A stretch of 64,000 nucleotides of DNA from Anseranas semipalmata (Eukaryota > Chordata > Aves > Anseriformes > Anseranatidae). The notes under the pieces were generated by a model that was not told the DNA's origin, made no database searches, and saw only the letters and a list, made by a program, of their open reading frames with translations. The position numbers and the translations under genes were made by a program. Positions 26,027-37,900 of this stretch are shown here, piece after piece (the stretch's first letter is position 1; the number at the start of each line of letters is the position of its first letter). The stretch covers positions 175,710 to 239,709 of the forward strand of contig VXAA01004024.1 in assembly GCA_013399115.1 (NCBI GenBank), read 5' to 3'.

Positions 26027-26189
26027 CTACCAGCGGGCCGAAGGAGTCATCTAGTGGCCACGAGGAATTCCTGCAGCCTCGGTGCTCAGGGGATCGGGGC
26101 ACACGTTTCTGAACCCATAAAACCAGTGCAGCACTGACCACAGTCCACCGGTGGGGCTTCATCTGGAGGTCCAGTGGTTTAGCAGCCAT
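26027..26189 (-). other. Candidate first coding exon (54 codons plus one base) in a CpG-enriched patch
   Basis: The minus-strand ATG at 26189 (context gacgcATGG) opens a frame that runs to a near-consensus donor (gtag|gtgagc) at 26026/26027. Just upstream on that strand is 'aaaatggccgctgg', close to the YY1 element found at the start of many vertebrate housekeeping genes. About 15 CpGs lie in 25.96-26.24 kb, well above the flanks. The peptide begins MAAKPLDLQM and is unrecognised; unspliced it would stop at 25992. A second ATG 17 nt upstream (MKMAAGDAW) is in another frame and stops quickly. Inference: a minor or alternative promoter with a first exon. Confidence 0.35.
26045..26057 (-). promoter_or_regulatory. 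CTCF-like motif
   Basis: Plus-strand agtcatctagtgg matches most of the reverse-complement CTCF core and lies inside the CpG-enriched patch. Confidence 0.3.
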
Positions 26190-26379
26190 GCGTCCCCAGC
26201 GGCCATTTTCATGGCGTGTGGTGCTAATGCTCCCTATCGTGCTTTAACCATCAGTTACCCACTTTTGACCAACATCAAGGCCAGATTTAGGTTCTTTGCT
26301 TCGTAAACACGCTAAGCATCAATTTACGCAGTGGTCTTGACCACTGATTAACGAGCAAAACAGAACACACTAACTCACC

Positions 26380-26490
26380 TTCCCCAGCTCTGATCCCTGC
26401 TCTACCACAAATCCACTGCGCTGGTTTGGACAAAGCACTCAAGTATCTAAGCAAGGTATCTCATCATGGAAGAGCTATCTGCAAATAACA
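26380..26490 (+). mobile_element. MIR-like SINE fossil (weak)
   Basis: The order 'ccctgctctaccac', then 'tggacaaagcactcaagt' and 'tctcatcatgg' follows the MIR core (…ggctctgccac…ttgggcaagttactt…tcctcatctg) with many changes. MIR-type elements are among the oldest repeats kept in amniote genomes. Divergence is high, so this needs a profile search. Its antisense strand carries a perfect donor (gaag|gtgagt) at about 26379. Confidence 0.4.
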
Positions 26491-28210
26491 TGCAAAGCTG
26501 AGTAAGAACCGTAATCCCTGAAGCAAGTATTTGAAGCATGATTTAAAATAAACACTTTGATAAACATTATAAATATCTATAAAAAATCTTACTAAACTCC
26601 ATAAAATTTTTTTATGCTTTATCAATTCTCTGTTCAACAGCTCCAATCATGTAAGCTCCAGAAATTTAAGGTAGTACAGTTTCATTAGAAAACTAAAATT
26701 AAAAAAACTAAAATATTCATCCCTCAGATGAATGGTAATTGTAACCACATTAGAAATGGAAAAGTGAAAAGATTAGCATATCCATCCTGATTTTTCAGAT
26801 AAATATTTTAGTTTGAAACAAACCAGGATTCCCATAAATTTTTGTTACTTTGTATTTATCGTTGTCACCTGTCCTGTGACAGGATCGCAGGCACTTGATC
26901 AATGTGCAGGATTGTCTTACATTTCTTCTTGTTTCTGGAAATCACTTTGCTGCAACAGTAATGCCACGCTCTGGAAGAAAAGTTGCTGCTCTTCCTCCAG
27001 ATAGAGTAGAGGAAGACTGAAGTTTGCTATTTCCATCTTTTCAATTTAAGTTCTTGCACTTTTGCTCAGGGATGAATCTAATGCAGTGAACATCGTGCGT
27101 TGAACACCCTCCACACAATTTTCTAACACACACTTTACACATGCATTTGCTGCGTTACAGCTTACTCCCCGCAGCTGTAGCCCCACGCCAGGAATCAGGA
27201 AATAGAGCTTCTCCAGGCCTCTCCTGGACAAGCAAAAAGCCTCCCTGAAGTTCATGCTCAACCTCCCTGTGACTCGCAGCCTCAACCTCCTTAGTCCGAA
27301 AGGTGTCACCTAGCCTTCTTCATCAATCCTATAAATCACTTGGGTCATTCAAGTGAAAAGCGCTATGAAAAGTGCAAATTACCTTTATGGTATTCTTAAG
27401 GAGCTCTGACCTATTTCAAACTGCAGCAGATGGCAGAAGACAGTGGTACCACAACTATACCAACAGATGAATAACAAAAACAAGCCTTGCAAGCCTTACT
27501 GTTGGAGTTGAAGAGAAACTTCCGTCACAGCAGCAGCTATGTGATGTTTAAAGCCAGTATTTAGCTCAGCCTCCCTCTGACCTCCGCAAGCAACACCTCC
27601 ACCTCGCTTGTTCATGGGTCTAGCAAACCCAGTGTTGGTCGGATCTGCTGTACAAAGGGGACCTGGAGGAGAAAGGCGGGCTCTAAAGCACACTTCTGTC
27701 TGTAAGGTGGGGACACCTTGCCCTGTTGGGTCAGGCAATCACCGAGAGCCATTTCTTGCTACTCACTGCTCTGGGGCTGAGTCACGGCAGTGTCTGGAAG
27801 TTAGAGCACAATTCTGCATCCCAGATCTATTTTCTACCTTTTAGACAGACCCAATCTGTATTGTCAATAAAAATAACAGCGACATTCTGCAGTCTTAATT
27901 GGCCATCACCATATGAAGGATAAGGCTGCTCTTATCTGTAAGAATATCACACAAATTTAACCCCTTCTAATTTTATTTCTTAATTTTGTTCATGTATTTT
28001 ACATGCAAGATCCTCTTTTGCATGAACAATGGACGAATGGGTTCACTGCTGGTGTAAAACATGCCACAAAATTTCACTGGAGGTCTACTGATGCATACCA
28101 TCTTAAGCTAAATCACGTTCCCATCTCACACCATACTCTGAACTGTGCAAAGTGAGCGAGAAGCAGCACCAGTCATTCAAGCCTGCTTTGTCCTACTTTT
28201 ACAGAAGAGA

Positions 28211-28292
28211 TACATACACATTATGTGTATGTATACACGTTATGTGTACACACACACACTCATATGTATACACATCTGTATATATGCATATC
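28211..28292. repeat. TA/CA/TG-rich microsatellite with an 11-bp palindrome
   Basis: The block begins with a near-perfect palindrome (tacatacacat, one base, atgtgtatgta; 28211-28233), then goes through CA and TA dinucleotides. Alternating purine-pyrimidine sequence of this kind can extrude a cruciform or adopt Z-DNA. Confidence 0.8.
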
Positions 28293-28295
28293 CAC

Positions 28296-28332
28296 TTTTT
28301 TTTTTTGCAGGTACCTTAAAAAAAAAAAAAAA
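28296..28332. repeat. T11-A15 foldback with a GGTACC loop
   Basis: Eleven Ts, an 11-base loop (gcaggtacctt) and fifteen As. The T-run followed by gcag also mimics a plus-strand splice acceptor. Confidence 0.85.
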
Positions 28333-30003
28333 CAAAAACAAAAACAAATACCACACAGTAGGCTGGGCTGCAAAGTAGCCATGCAGCAGAACAGTAACAC
28401 TGGCAGACTGGAATAAAAAGACAATAAACCGCAGAAGTAATACCACAGCCACTCTTCAAGTGCCTACCTACCTACCTTTGCACATGGAAATTAAGATGGG
28501 AAACTCTTTCTGGAGCTTCTACTTCTTAATATGCTGATTAGCCAAAGCACGGCTGCATTTGGATAGCACTGCAAGTACCTGGGATGACAGACTTCCTTTT
28601 GATGAAAGGTTTGTTACACTGATCACCCCAAAAAGATGACTACAACCTGTCTGTCTTGAAGGTCCTCCCACAGACTACATGGGAACTTTGGTTAGCAGAG
28701 TAGCTGCCCCCCTACTCAGAGATGTTTCACATAGGGAGCATATTATACTCATCTTCCAGAGACAATACAAACTTCCCAAATTATTTCCAGGTATGATTCA
28801 AGGAGGTTGACAATCTTAAAACAAACACATCACTGACCGAAGCCTAAGCATCTCAAGACAGGCCCTCATTGTGTCTTAGTTACTCCACAGCAAAAATCAG
28901 CTAAACAACATCAGTCAACAGATGTCCTTCTCTAAGGGCACTGGCCTGGCATCATTCCTTGGCTTGCTAACCTGCAGGACAAGCTGAAATACCTCTCTCA
29001 GAACTGCCAGCTGCAAAGGATTTATCTGCTTTCATATACATTTGTCAAACTACACTGCAGAAAATTTAATCAGAAGGAACACCGTAAATTACTGATAATA
29101 TTTAAAATATATTAACCTATTCTGAAAACTCAGCTGCAAATTAGCTTTCTCCTCAGCCTCATCAGCACTTTACCAACATATCCATTTGCATTCCTTGTCT
29201 CAGTAGGCATCCGCTAGACAGGAGATGTCCATACTTGCAGCAAACGTTTCCAGGTGGAGATTCAGAATCCACAGAGCTTAGTGGCAACTGTCGGACGCTC
29301 AGAAGGACTGCCGGACATTCAGCAAAAGCCCAGCATCTAATCGAGAAGGTCTCTACCACAGTCCTACCCATTTCAAATAAACGATGGATGACAAAAGAGT
29401 GGGGAAGGCCTCAGCTGTATTGCTGGAAAACTTCCGAGTCTTTTTCAAATGGAGCCTGGCTAGCTGACTGCCTTCTTGCAACCTTAAAGGGGGAAGAAAT
29501 AGCTCAAACCTAGTAACTCTGTATTGGCCTGGACTAAATAAAAACTTACTTTCTGAGCAAGTTCTACCAAACTGGAGGTGTTCCTGGTGACTGAGATTTT
29601 TGTCAATGCACACAGGCCCAGAGGGAATTGGCTTGCATTGTTACTTGAGCAACTTCCAGGCATCTACACACCTGATTTCTATTGCTGGAGTTACTCCACG
29701 TATCAACAAGGAGCACCATCAGTTACAAAAAGCAAGTAATTTAGCAGAGTGTGGAACACTTAGCTACATTACTATCACTTTAAACTCTAAAAACATGCAT
29801 TCTTGTAGCCAGCTGGGAACAGAAAATTCAATTAAATTATATTCACTTCTCTTACAGACAGTTTCACTTTTGAATTGCTAGTCTGGGAAACAAATGTTTT
29901 GCTTGAACATCTGCATAAAAATACCACTTCAATTTTATGTTATCAGGAGGTTAAAATATTTTCAAAAACACTTCACATTAGAATAACTATGTAACAGATG
30001 AAA

Positions 30004-30019
30004 GGGGGGGGGGGGGACN
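30004..30019. repeat. G13 run next to an N
   Basis: Thirteen consecutive Gs followed by 'acn'. The N probably reflects sequencing trouble through the run. Confidence 0.9.
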
Positions 30020-30200
30020 ATCTCCCTTCTGCAATTGATCCTGCTCATCTTTAGTTCGAAATCCACACAGTTGTCCTGGCAGAGTATTTTGGGGCTGCTT
30101 TTGGAGGGGAAAAAAAAAAGGGAAAAAAAAGAGCATCTCCCCCTCCTAATGAAGTTTCCTTTCCCCCGGAGGCTGGGAGGCCGTTCCCAGGGAGGCTCAC

Positions 30201-30257
30201 CCGGTCGTCCATGGAGAAGTCCAGGGAGCAGGCCGCTGCCAGCGCCCCGTGCCCAGG
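30201..30257 (-). other. Candidate 57-nt exon (minus strand)
   Basis: In a GC-rich patch (about 30130-30350) an acceptor-like ctgccctcag precedes 57 nt and a consensus donor (cgg|gtgagc). In phase 0 the segment is exactly 19 codons, with LAAACSLDFSMDDR at the end, so skipping would keep frame. The acceptor's pyrimidine tract is weak. On the plus strand a donor-like aaag|gtaggc lies near 30295. Peptide unrecognised. Confidence 0.25.
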
Positions 30258-30399
30258 CTGAGGGCAGCAACCCCACATCCCCACCAGCAAAGGTAGGCGT
30301 TCGCAGCACCCCCGTGATGGGGCAACTGCATCGCCTCCTGAGGTGCGAGGCACCTTGGATTTTGCTCTACTTTGCCCAATAAAACAAGCATTATTCTCG

Positions 30400-31395
30400 C
30401 TATTTACTCTCGTTAAGTAGCTTCTCCATTTACAGGAAAAGGTGAGAGACTTATTTTTCTCTTCGAAAGAGAGATACAACCAACCCAAAGTGACTATTTT
30501 AACTTTTTATGTAGTCCTTGAAATCCTTCTGGTTTTACAAAGCCAACTGAATTTCCTGCTGTGCAAACTTGGTAGAAATATTTAAACAACTTTCCTTTCT
30601 CATCCTGAAACTATCACTCCTTTTGTTCCTCTCCCGCAAATGTAGTTTTTGTTTTGTGTGGAGTTTTCATTGGACAGCATCTTTTTGTTACTTAAGGTAC
30701 TCTAAAATATTATTCAAAAATCGGTGAGGAGCCAATGTGCCACATTTTGCTGTGGGCTTTCAGTTTACTTTGGTAGGGCAACTGAAGGAGTAGAGATGAT
30801 ATTTTCAACTCTTAATTCTACTATCTGAGCAACTTCCAACCAAAACAAACATCAATCCTTTAATCCCTTGTCAAAATCCACTAGCACGGATTCCTGTACT
30901 TGCATGGAGTCTCGCAGAGGGTAACAAGGCCCTGAACAAATGCACGGGTCTACACTAGCGAATCTCAAAATAGGATCTTTATCTGGGGATGTAACATTCA
31001 ACTACCCCAGCCAAAACACAGCCCCAGGGAATTCATGTAGAAATATTTGTTGCTGCTTTTTGCCAGCACCTAACACGCATAACAAAAGCTTGAAAACCAC
31101 TAACAAAAACTTCCTGAACTCCGCAAGTCACATACAAGCAACAATCACCCCGCTATTTAAAAACAAACACACGAAAAAAATTAAAGTACCAGCCATAGGT
31201 ATATACTCTTCTTACAGGCTGTCAGACGAGAAACTGCCTTCTCTAACCCTGCCACTAGTCAAAGTCTCAGAGTAACTGATGCATGAGCAATTTACAGCAA
31301 CCCTGCGCACTAACTCTGGACTTAATTTAAGCAGCACCTTGAATCTGTAGTAAACCGGAATATTCTGCATTCAGACTGAGCAACCTTGCTAAACT
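30400..31395. other. No gene seen; AT-rich single-copy DNA
   Basis: Only short frames (30940-31275 is the longest, with ordinary composition). No repeat recognised. Confidence 0.5.
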
Positions 31396-31398
31396 CAC

Positions 31399-31488
31399 CT
31401 ATTAACACACTCACTGAAAGTCTTGTGTGATTTTCAAGTATAGCACGCAGTGCTGGGTCACACAAAGGAAAGCTATGCAAGGCAGCAC
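31399..31488 (-). other. Candidate 90-nt symmetric exon (minus strand)
   Basis: On the minus strand a pyrimidine-rich acceptor region (atctttctcccatgaccc, then tttctgaagcag) precedes 90 nt that end at a perfect donor (atag|gtgagt). One frame is open throughout and gives AALHSFPLCDPALRAILENH, then TRLSVSVLI, with the same phase at both ends (1-1), as for a cassette exon. An alternative acceptor three bases upstream gives 93 nt. The peptide looks protein-like but I cannot name a family. Among the splice-flanked candidates this has the best combination of signals and frame. Confidence 0.35.
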
Positions 31489-31499
31489 CTGCTTCAGAA

Positions 31500-34240
31500 A
31501 GGGTCATGGGAGAAAGATACAAGCAACATCACAACTAAGACATGTTATCATCAGCATCAGCAACTGGCTGATGCTATCTAGACTGGAAACTATCCAGACT
31601 GCAAAAATCAGATTTAAAAGATGCATACGTATCCCCAGCAAAACAACAAACAAAAAATATTGACAACAGCAGTCCATTTCTGGGGATACATCCTTCCTCT
31701 CTTCCACTTTATTTAGCCTGCACTTAATGTTGCAGCATAACAAGCAGTTAAGTTAACATGAGCCAGCTCCATAGGCCAAAGCAATCCCATCCCTTGCCTT
31801 CCTTCTACTCCCCACAATCCCAGACGGACCCCTTTCTTTGGGGGCAATGAAGCTGTTTGTACAATGTGCCATGAATCAGATCGGAGAACTGATCCACCTG
31901 ATAGTGGTCAGTTCTACTTTGGTGGACAGAAAGAGTTGAGCTGGTCGAACCCACTGATTTTAACTACGACCAGTCCTCCAGCCCAGTTCATTACACACAA
32001 CTGCACAAACACCAGCACGGCCCCACGGGGTAGGGTGCAACCAGCTGAGGATGGGACAGTTTCTTCCAGCGACAGTGCTGCCGTTCAGACATGGTGTTTC
32101 ACTATTACCTCTGTCAAATTAGTCTTATTCACTTCTTTGCCAGGGAGCTATAGTTCAAATAATTTATTGCATCTTCCATCTGTGTTGGAGATGGGGTCAG
32201 CGTTACACATGTACTGAACTGGAGGTGAAAAAAGACTGGCAGCCATACCCCTCACTCTTCTCTTCATGCCTACAAACAGAGAGCACTTATTAATTAATAC
32301 GCTTTCAATCTCTCCAATAAGGGAGGGTCGAACTTGCAGACGGAACACCCCGTGCCCCTTCAGTGCACTCCAAAATAAAGCAACAAATGTCCACAAGCTA
32401 ACAGAAGACCAGCTTGCCAAAATGTGACAGAAATAGCAAGTGCTTTGACCCTATCTTTGGGCAAGACTGGCAAATCAGTTACAGGCACTGGTAGGAGCCC
32501 TTGGCTCTACGGATACAGACTGGAATTTTTACAGCAGCCTCCTATCAGTTGGAACGACGATTCTGAAAATAAGTACAAAATGAGTGAAACAGCGCTGCAG
32601 CCCAGCAGCTGCTAGGCTTGATGCTTGACATCATGCCTGCGTTCTCAGTGCTGCAGACTTTCTGTGCAGGCAAAATGCAAGTAAAAAGAAGGTAACTTAG
32701 GCAAGTAAGAGTTGGGTACCTGGGCCCATATGGGAAATGCGCTTGCACCGATAGGATAAGCACATCTCCCACATGTTTCTTGTGGGAAGATTAGCGGTTT
32801 GACCATACTGATATTCTGAACTATCATCTTTAGAGTCAACACACCGAGGCAAATGGAGGGCACATCGTCTTTCTAACACATTGACAGCACAAAAGTTGTC
32901 TTTAACCACAGTTTAAACCCTCTGAGAGATGACACAACACAGGGTTAATTTCTTGAGCACAAGCCAACAGCAAGAAGCAGGTTTAGAAGCTATGAATTTA
33001 CAGAATGCACGGACAAAACCACATAGCATAGCATCCCCAGTGCCTGAAACCAAACAAGATACAGGGCCACACATGACTGGAAATTTTTATCATTACTTCC
33101 TATAACGTTCCTCCCCCACTCTCCCAGTGGTGGCCACTGACCGGACAGTAAACGCAGTTTGCTTTTCCTTTGACCTTACATATTTACCTACACAGCTGTT
33201 ACATTACAAGAGATGAGCGTGGTCCAGTAATACTCGAGCAGAATGCGCTGCCACTTGTCCTGATGAAAGACCATATTCGTTTCACTTCATAGCAGAACCA
33301 ATAAGCTCGGCACGACAGAAAACCGCTATTCCAGGGGTACGCTCTGGTCTGGATCAAGAGGTCAGGCCTCAGAGCCTGGGACACGTCCTCCACGGGCCCT
33401 GAGCAAGACCCTTCATTTCTTCCTGTTCTCCCTTGTCACTCGAGGAGCAGCTGAGACCGGCGAAGGCCATGTCCAACGCCTGGCCAGCCCACCACAGCCA
33501 CGCTTTGGAGTAAGCGGCTTCTTACGAAGCACCCTCTGCAGAACTGCCCAGGGCACCTCCGTCAGATTGGACAAGGTGGTCCTGTTCATCTGACCACACA
33601 CGCTAACAAAAAGAAGGCAAACGAAGGATGCCACTCTGCAAAATAAACAGCAAACTGCCACCAGCTGCAGATTGCTGATTTTACAGCTACGTTAGAAGGT
33701 TTATACAGAACCATGGCTCTCCTGTTTAAAAAGGTGAAAGCTGGTTAATGAACCTGAGGTATTTACATTCTTCACTCCACAGAGAAAAATATAATACAAA
33801 ACCAATGAAAAGTAAAATCAACACTGTACCAGAACAGGTTTTCTACACAAGTCGCCCACCTATTCTAGCCAAGATATCCTTCCAAGCAATCTACTTTCTC
33901 TCAACCAACCTGGCTTCCATCCTAAAGGATGCTTGGCAACTGTAAAAAGAATTTTGTTTTTCTCCTTTTTGTTTTTCCCACCTGTAATTTTATTGCCACA
34001 CATGACATGGTTCACGTCATTCCTTCATACATATCACATTATTCTAGATCCGCAGTCACAATTAAATCCCCATAAAGTCTCTTTCTGGCATTATCCAATC
34101 CATCTGAAAGTTGTGAAAGTACCTGAGCGTTTGTCTGTCGTAAGTCATTTGGAGTGAACTTTACTTTCATCATCGGTCCTTTATGGCTGTATTTGTGTCA
34201 CATTTATCTACGCTTTCCAACGAAAGAAAAACAAATTTAC
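31500..34240. other. No gene seen; single-copy DNA
   Basis: Short frames only. At 33190-33620 CpGs are somewhat more frequent, and minus frames 33199-33393 and 33413-33661 lie there without domains. A modest minus donor (gtag|gtaaat) near 33187 lacks an obvious acceptor. Confidence 0.5.
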
Positions 34241-34244
34241 ACGC

Positions 34245-34251
34245 TATAAAC
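34245..34251 (+). promoter_or_regulatory. TATA-like box at the left border of the internal CpG island
   Basis: TATAAAC lies 30-odd bases before the abrupt change from AT-rich to GC-rich sequence, the usual spacing to a transcription start. This supports a plus-strand promoter; the motif alone is common in AT-rich DNA. Confidence 0.35.
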
Positions 34252-34252
34252 T

Positions 34253-34258
34253 TTTATT
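34253..34258 (-). terminator. AATAAA polyadenylation signal (minus strand), overlapping a stop codon
   Basis: The plus-strand tttatt is AATAAA on the minus strand, followed within about 20-50 nt by a U-rich element (aaatttgtttttctttcg), as at a real cleavage site. The TAA stop of the 192-codon minus frame lies inside the hexamer. It also overlaps the plus-strand TATA-like region, so only one of these readings need be true. Confidence 0.35.
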
Positions 34259-34259
34259 G

Positions 34260-34920
34260 ACCACAGTCCCTTGCCGCAGCGAAGCCTACCATTTCCTGAG
34301 CGTGCTCCGTTACGGTATCAGCAGGAGCACAAGCATCTCGCGGGGGAGCACAACGGCGCGGCTGCTTCTTTCTCCTCGCCGAGCCCGGGCGGCCGTGGCT
34401 CCCGGCGCTACCTCCAGCGGCTCCGGGACCCGCGTGAGGGGAGAGCGGCGCCCGCCTCCTGCGCCGGCCTGGTCGCGGGGCTCGCCGGCCCGGCAGCCCC
34501 CGGTAAGAGCCAGCCGCGGACCCGTGGAAATCTCGCACTCTTTCAGGGGAGGAGTAGCCGTGTTTTGAGGAAAGCGAGCAGCAGGAAGCTGACCTCAGCA
34601 GCGCCGGCGGGGCGGAGCGGAGCCCAGGCTGGCTGCTCCGAGCTCCCTCCGGGCAGCGCGGCCCAGCACCGCCGCCGCGCAGCGCGCCAGCCCCGGGCTG
34701 CCCGGCACCGCCGGCCTCTCCCGAGGAGCGGGACGTGCCTCCTCCGACACCAGGCAGGCTGGCCTCGCTGGGAGCCTTCACCCGCTCTTCCAGAAGAGGA
34801 ATTAAAATCCATGATGGCAAACGGCACGCCAACGGGTCTTGCTAACACCCGGGCAGAACCCGGTCTGTGCCCAGAAAGGAGAAGCAGGCGACCGCTATTC
34901 ATTTATGCTTCTTCCTAAAC
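34260..34920. promoter_or_regulatory. Internal CpG island, candidate promoter with non-coding first exon
   Basis: About 650 bases dense in CpG, with sharp AT-rich borders. Plus reading: TATA-like box at 34245, a GC-rich leader without any ATG, and a donor cccccg|gtaaga at 34502/34503, i.e. a non-coding first exon. Minus reading: a 192-codon frame (34254-34832) rich in R, G, A, P, S, ending at an AATAAA. The plus strand has an equally long frame (34271-34918). Open frames on both strands are expected in such sequence, so I do not call a protein. The island is the most likely internal promoter in the window. Confidence 0.65.
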
Positions 34921-34929
34921 GAGACAGGA

Positions 34930-37900
34930 AAACCAGGGGGAGTATTCCCACCCAGCGCTCGCTGTTTTCAGCTCCGAATGCTTTGCCCTCACGAGCTCGG
35001 CACGGCCAGATCTACAGGTACTTTGTACTGCACAGCGAAAACAAAACCAACCACCAAAACACAGTCACTAGAAGTCCTTACAGTATCAAAAACCCTGTCT
35101 GACATCCTCTACGCTGGCACTGACAGGAAAAGGGAAAAGAGAAGCAGGACAGCCAAGCAATTTGCTCTTTACCATTTCTTTCATATACTTCCTCTTGTCT
35201 GCTCAACATAGGAGCCTGCGATGTGTCTTTAATGCACAGCTGGGAGATCCTATTCCAAAGGATTATGAAACCCAGCAACTTTAGACAAAGTATTTAATGA
35301 CTGTTTTTAAATTCACTGTGTTTTGTTCACTTTTTTGACCACTATTTCAACGTATTTCCTATACTCGGTCTGCAGGCAAATCCAGTGGTATTTTTTTTCC
35401 TGTAAGCAAGCAGAGCCAGCTTGTAACTTGTAACAGCCAATACATGAAAGCAGATCTAACTGACCATCACCTAGCACTTGACACTGGTTTTCAGCCATCA
35501 TCCTGCCACCTCATTCTTTCCTTTTTTTTTGTGCAGCCTGAGTAAGGACAGAGCAGAGGCCATATGAAAGGACAGACAATTTCCTCTAGGAGCTCCTCAG
35601 CACCATTTCAGATAAAACCCCAGGGAACAGAGCAGAGATCCCCACAGCATGGGGACATGATCACAACTCTCCTTGCCTCTCTGCAGAGCCTGACCCTCTT
35701 CACTTTGAGAGTGGCCAGAGAAGACCTGTGCCTTCGTTTTCAGCCTCCACGGTTCACAGCCTGCTTTTGGCGACTGCAGTTAATTTAATTTATCAGGCTG
35801 TAAATCGCAGGTTACCTATGCAGACGTAAATCCCTGCCTACAGCTACTCTGACGGAGCAGTCAGCTCTGACAGCAGTGGATGCAAAGCCTCATTGCAGCA
35901 GCATCTTCAGGTGCAGCAGCAGCAGTGTCAGCAGAGCCACAAGGAGACTGAAGGCAACCTAAATCTCAGCATGCAGGCTAGGCCAGCCTGGGTACGAGCA
36001 GCAGCACGCCAGGTCCTATCCACCTGAACCTCAATGCCATTTCTGCACTAACATACATGTAGTTTGGCAGCATTATCCCTTTTTCTGCATGTACTGAGAC
36101 ACTCTGGTTTCACTTCCAGGAGAACTTATTCATTTCAGGGAAACTATTAGCACTGAAGTGATATATAGCTGCTTCCTCGCTAAGATGTAGTTTAAAGCCA
36201 GAACTATATCAGAACTGGGAATGTAACTTATACGCTCAACTGAAATGATTTAGCAAGTACCAAAACCAAGAGCCCACAGAAACTGCGTGGGGTGCTGTTC
36301 TGGTGGTGGCGTGTGGACAAATCAGCAGGCAAGGCTAGAATACAGGTAAGAGCGCACAATGTGCGAGAGAAGCAAAAAAGATACTCACAAACCTTTTCTG
36401 ATATAATTACTGTTACATAAAAGCCCGTGCGTCTCTTCAAATCAGAAACCAACACGTGTGCAGCATCACTTATCGCAGTGGGAGTCCACCAGAGACTGAA
36501 GAGCTCCCAAGCCCACATCCCATCCCAGGCTTATCCTGTGCATTTCAGAGAAACTGTTTTCTACCTCTGCTTTGCACGGGAGAGATTCTACAGCACAGAG
36601 CAATGTTTCTTCCCTACTATTCAAACAGAGATTCAGTTCTGAAAGTGCACTGGTCAGTTGCCACAAATACTGGCCAGGTTTGCTGTTGCTACTGTACTAG
36701 CCTCCTTCCTCCTTTCTTCACTTCATGTACACCAGTCAGAGTATTTCAATAGATACAGAAGGCCAATCTCTGTCACTCTTGACATGACAGCCAAAGACAA
36801 TGTATTCCAGCAACCTAGAAAACACCAGAAGCACTTCAAAAATGTATTCTCAGTAAATAAAAATCATTACCCAATTTATGAGCTAACAAATCACTTAGAC
36901 ACTGTTGAAAATAAAGATATGCTTTAAGTTTATCTTGACTTAGTAACAAACTAAAACAGTCTCATACATGTCTGTAAATAACTTGCTATTTACTTTGCAA
37001 ATCATTTTTGTAGTGTTCTGGAAGACCCTCCTCTATCAGCACATTTCAGTCTTTTAGTAGTGAAAGGACTTCATCCCTAAGATGACAGGTCATACAACAA
37101 CAAAGTTGGAGAGACACCGGCTGAAGTATGACATTGTTTTCAGTACAAAAAGCTCCATTTCTTTAACTCTGTCATTTTACGTAAGAAACTTCCTTGAGAA
37201 GTTAAAGCAACATCTGCTTGTACTTCCAAATAATTATTCTTTGCATCTTTGCCACTCCCGATTTGCCTTGACTGAGGTCATCAAAATAACAAATACATTT
37301 TAAATCAAAGTTCACCATTTCAGGAGCTGGACTGTAGAAGTCTTCTCAAAGTGAAACAGTTTGTGCTCAAAGCTACCAAACAGTTAGGCTTCTGTCATTA
37401 TCTTTGCTGGCCAGCATTATTACTCTGTCCAGAGGTCTCTGGCTTCAGTGTAGATACAGCATTAGATCAGCAGTTTTTACACTGTGGTTGTTATTTCCTA
37501 GGGGGTCTCCAAATTAACTAAGAAGATTAGTCCATTGTTGGTAGGCTTAAATTCATTTTTTCAGGCATCCATACATTTACTGGACACTTTTTTTTCAGTG
37601 CTTTCAAAGTAATAAAAAAGTTGAAAACTTACTAAGTTGTGTCAACTTTTTTCTTGCAGGGAGAACACAAATTTTTGAAAGCTTTAAACAGGAATCAAAA
37701 AGGTTCAGCTACAGGATGCTTATATGTTAGATACTAGACAGGAGAAAAACCTACCTCAGAAAGAACGCAAGTAGGAAATAGCAAGCACCTACAAGTGCAC
37801 ACACTCCTGTGAGTTAAACTCACGTACACTTAGAAATTCACAGACTTCCAGTTAAGTAGTTGTTCTGCACTGTTTCACTATTAACTTGGAAGTTTTTATT

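Larger units (their letters stand above)
26490..30125. other. No gene seen; AT-rich with microsatellite and foldbacks
   Basis: The 27046-27309 minus frame and the 27496-27844 frames on both strands lie in better-balanced sequence but show no domain or splice pair. A CA/TG-rich block is at 28211-28292, followed by a T/A foldback. A G13 run and an N are at 30004-30019. Confidence 0.5.

Noticed and set aside
28145..28452. Frames of 63-77 codons on both strands
   Set aside because: Translations of a CA/TA microsatellite and a T/A foldback.
34257..34918. Plus-strand frames of 103 and 215 codons as a protein gene
   Set aside because: No ATG at their start, extreme composition, and an equally long frame on the other strand; expected in a CpG island.
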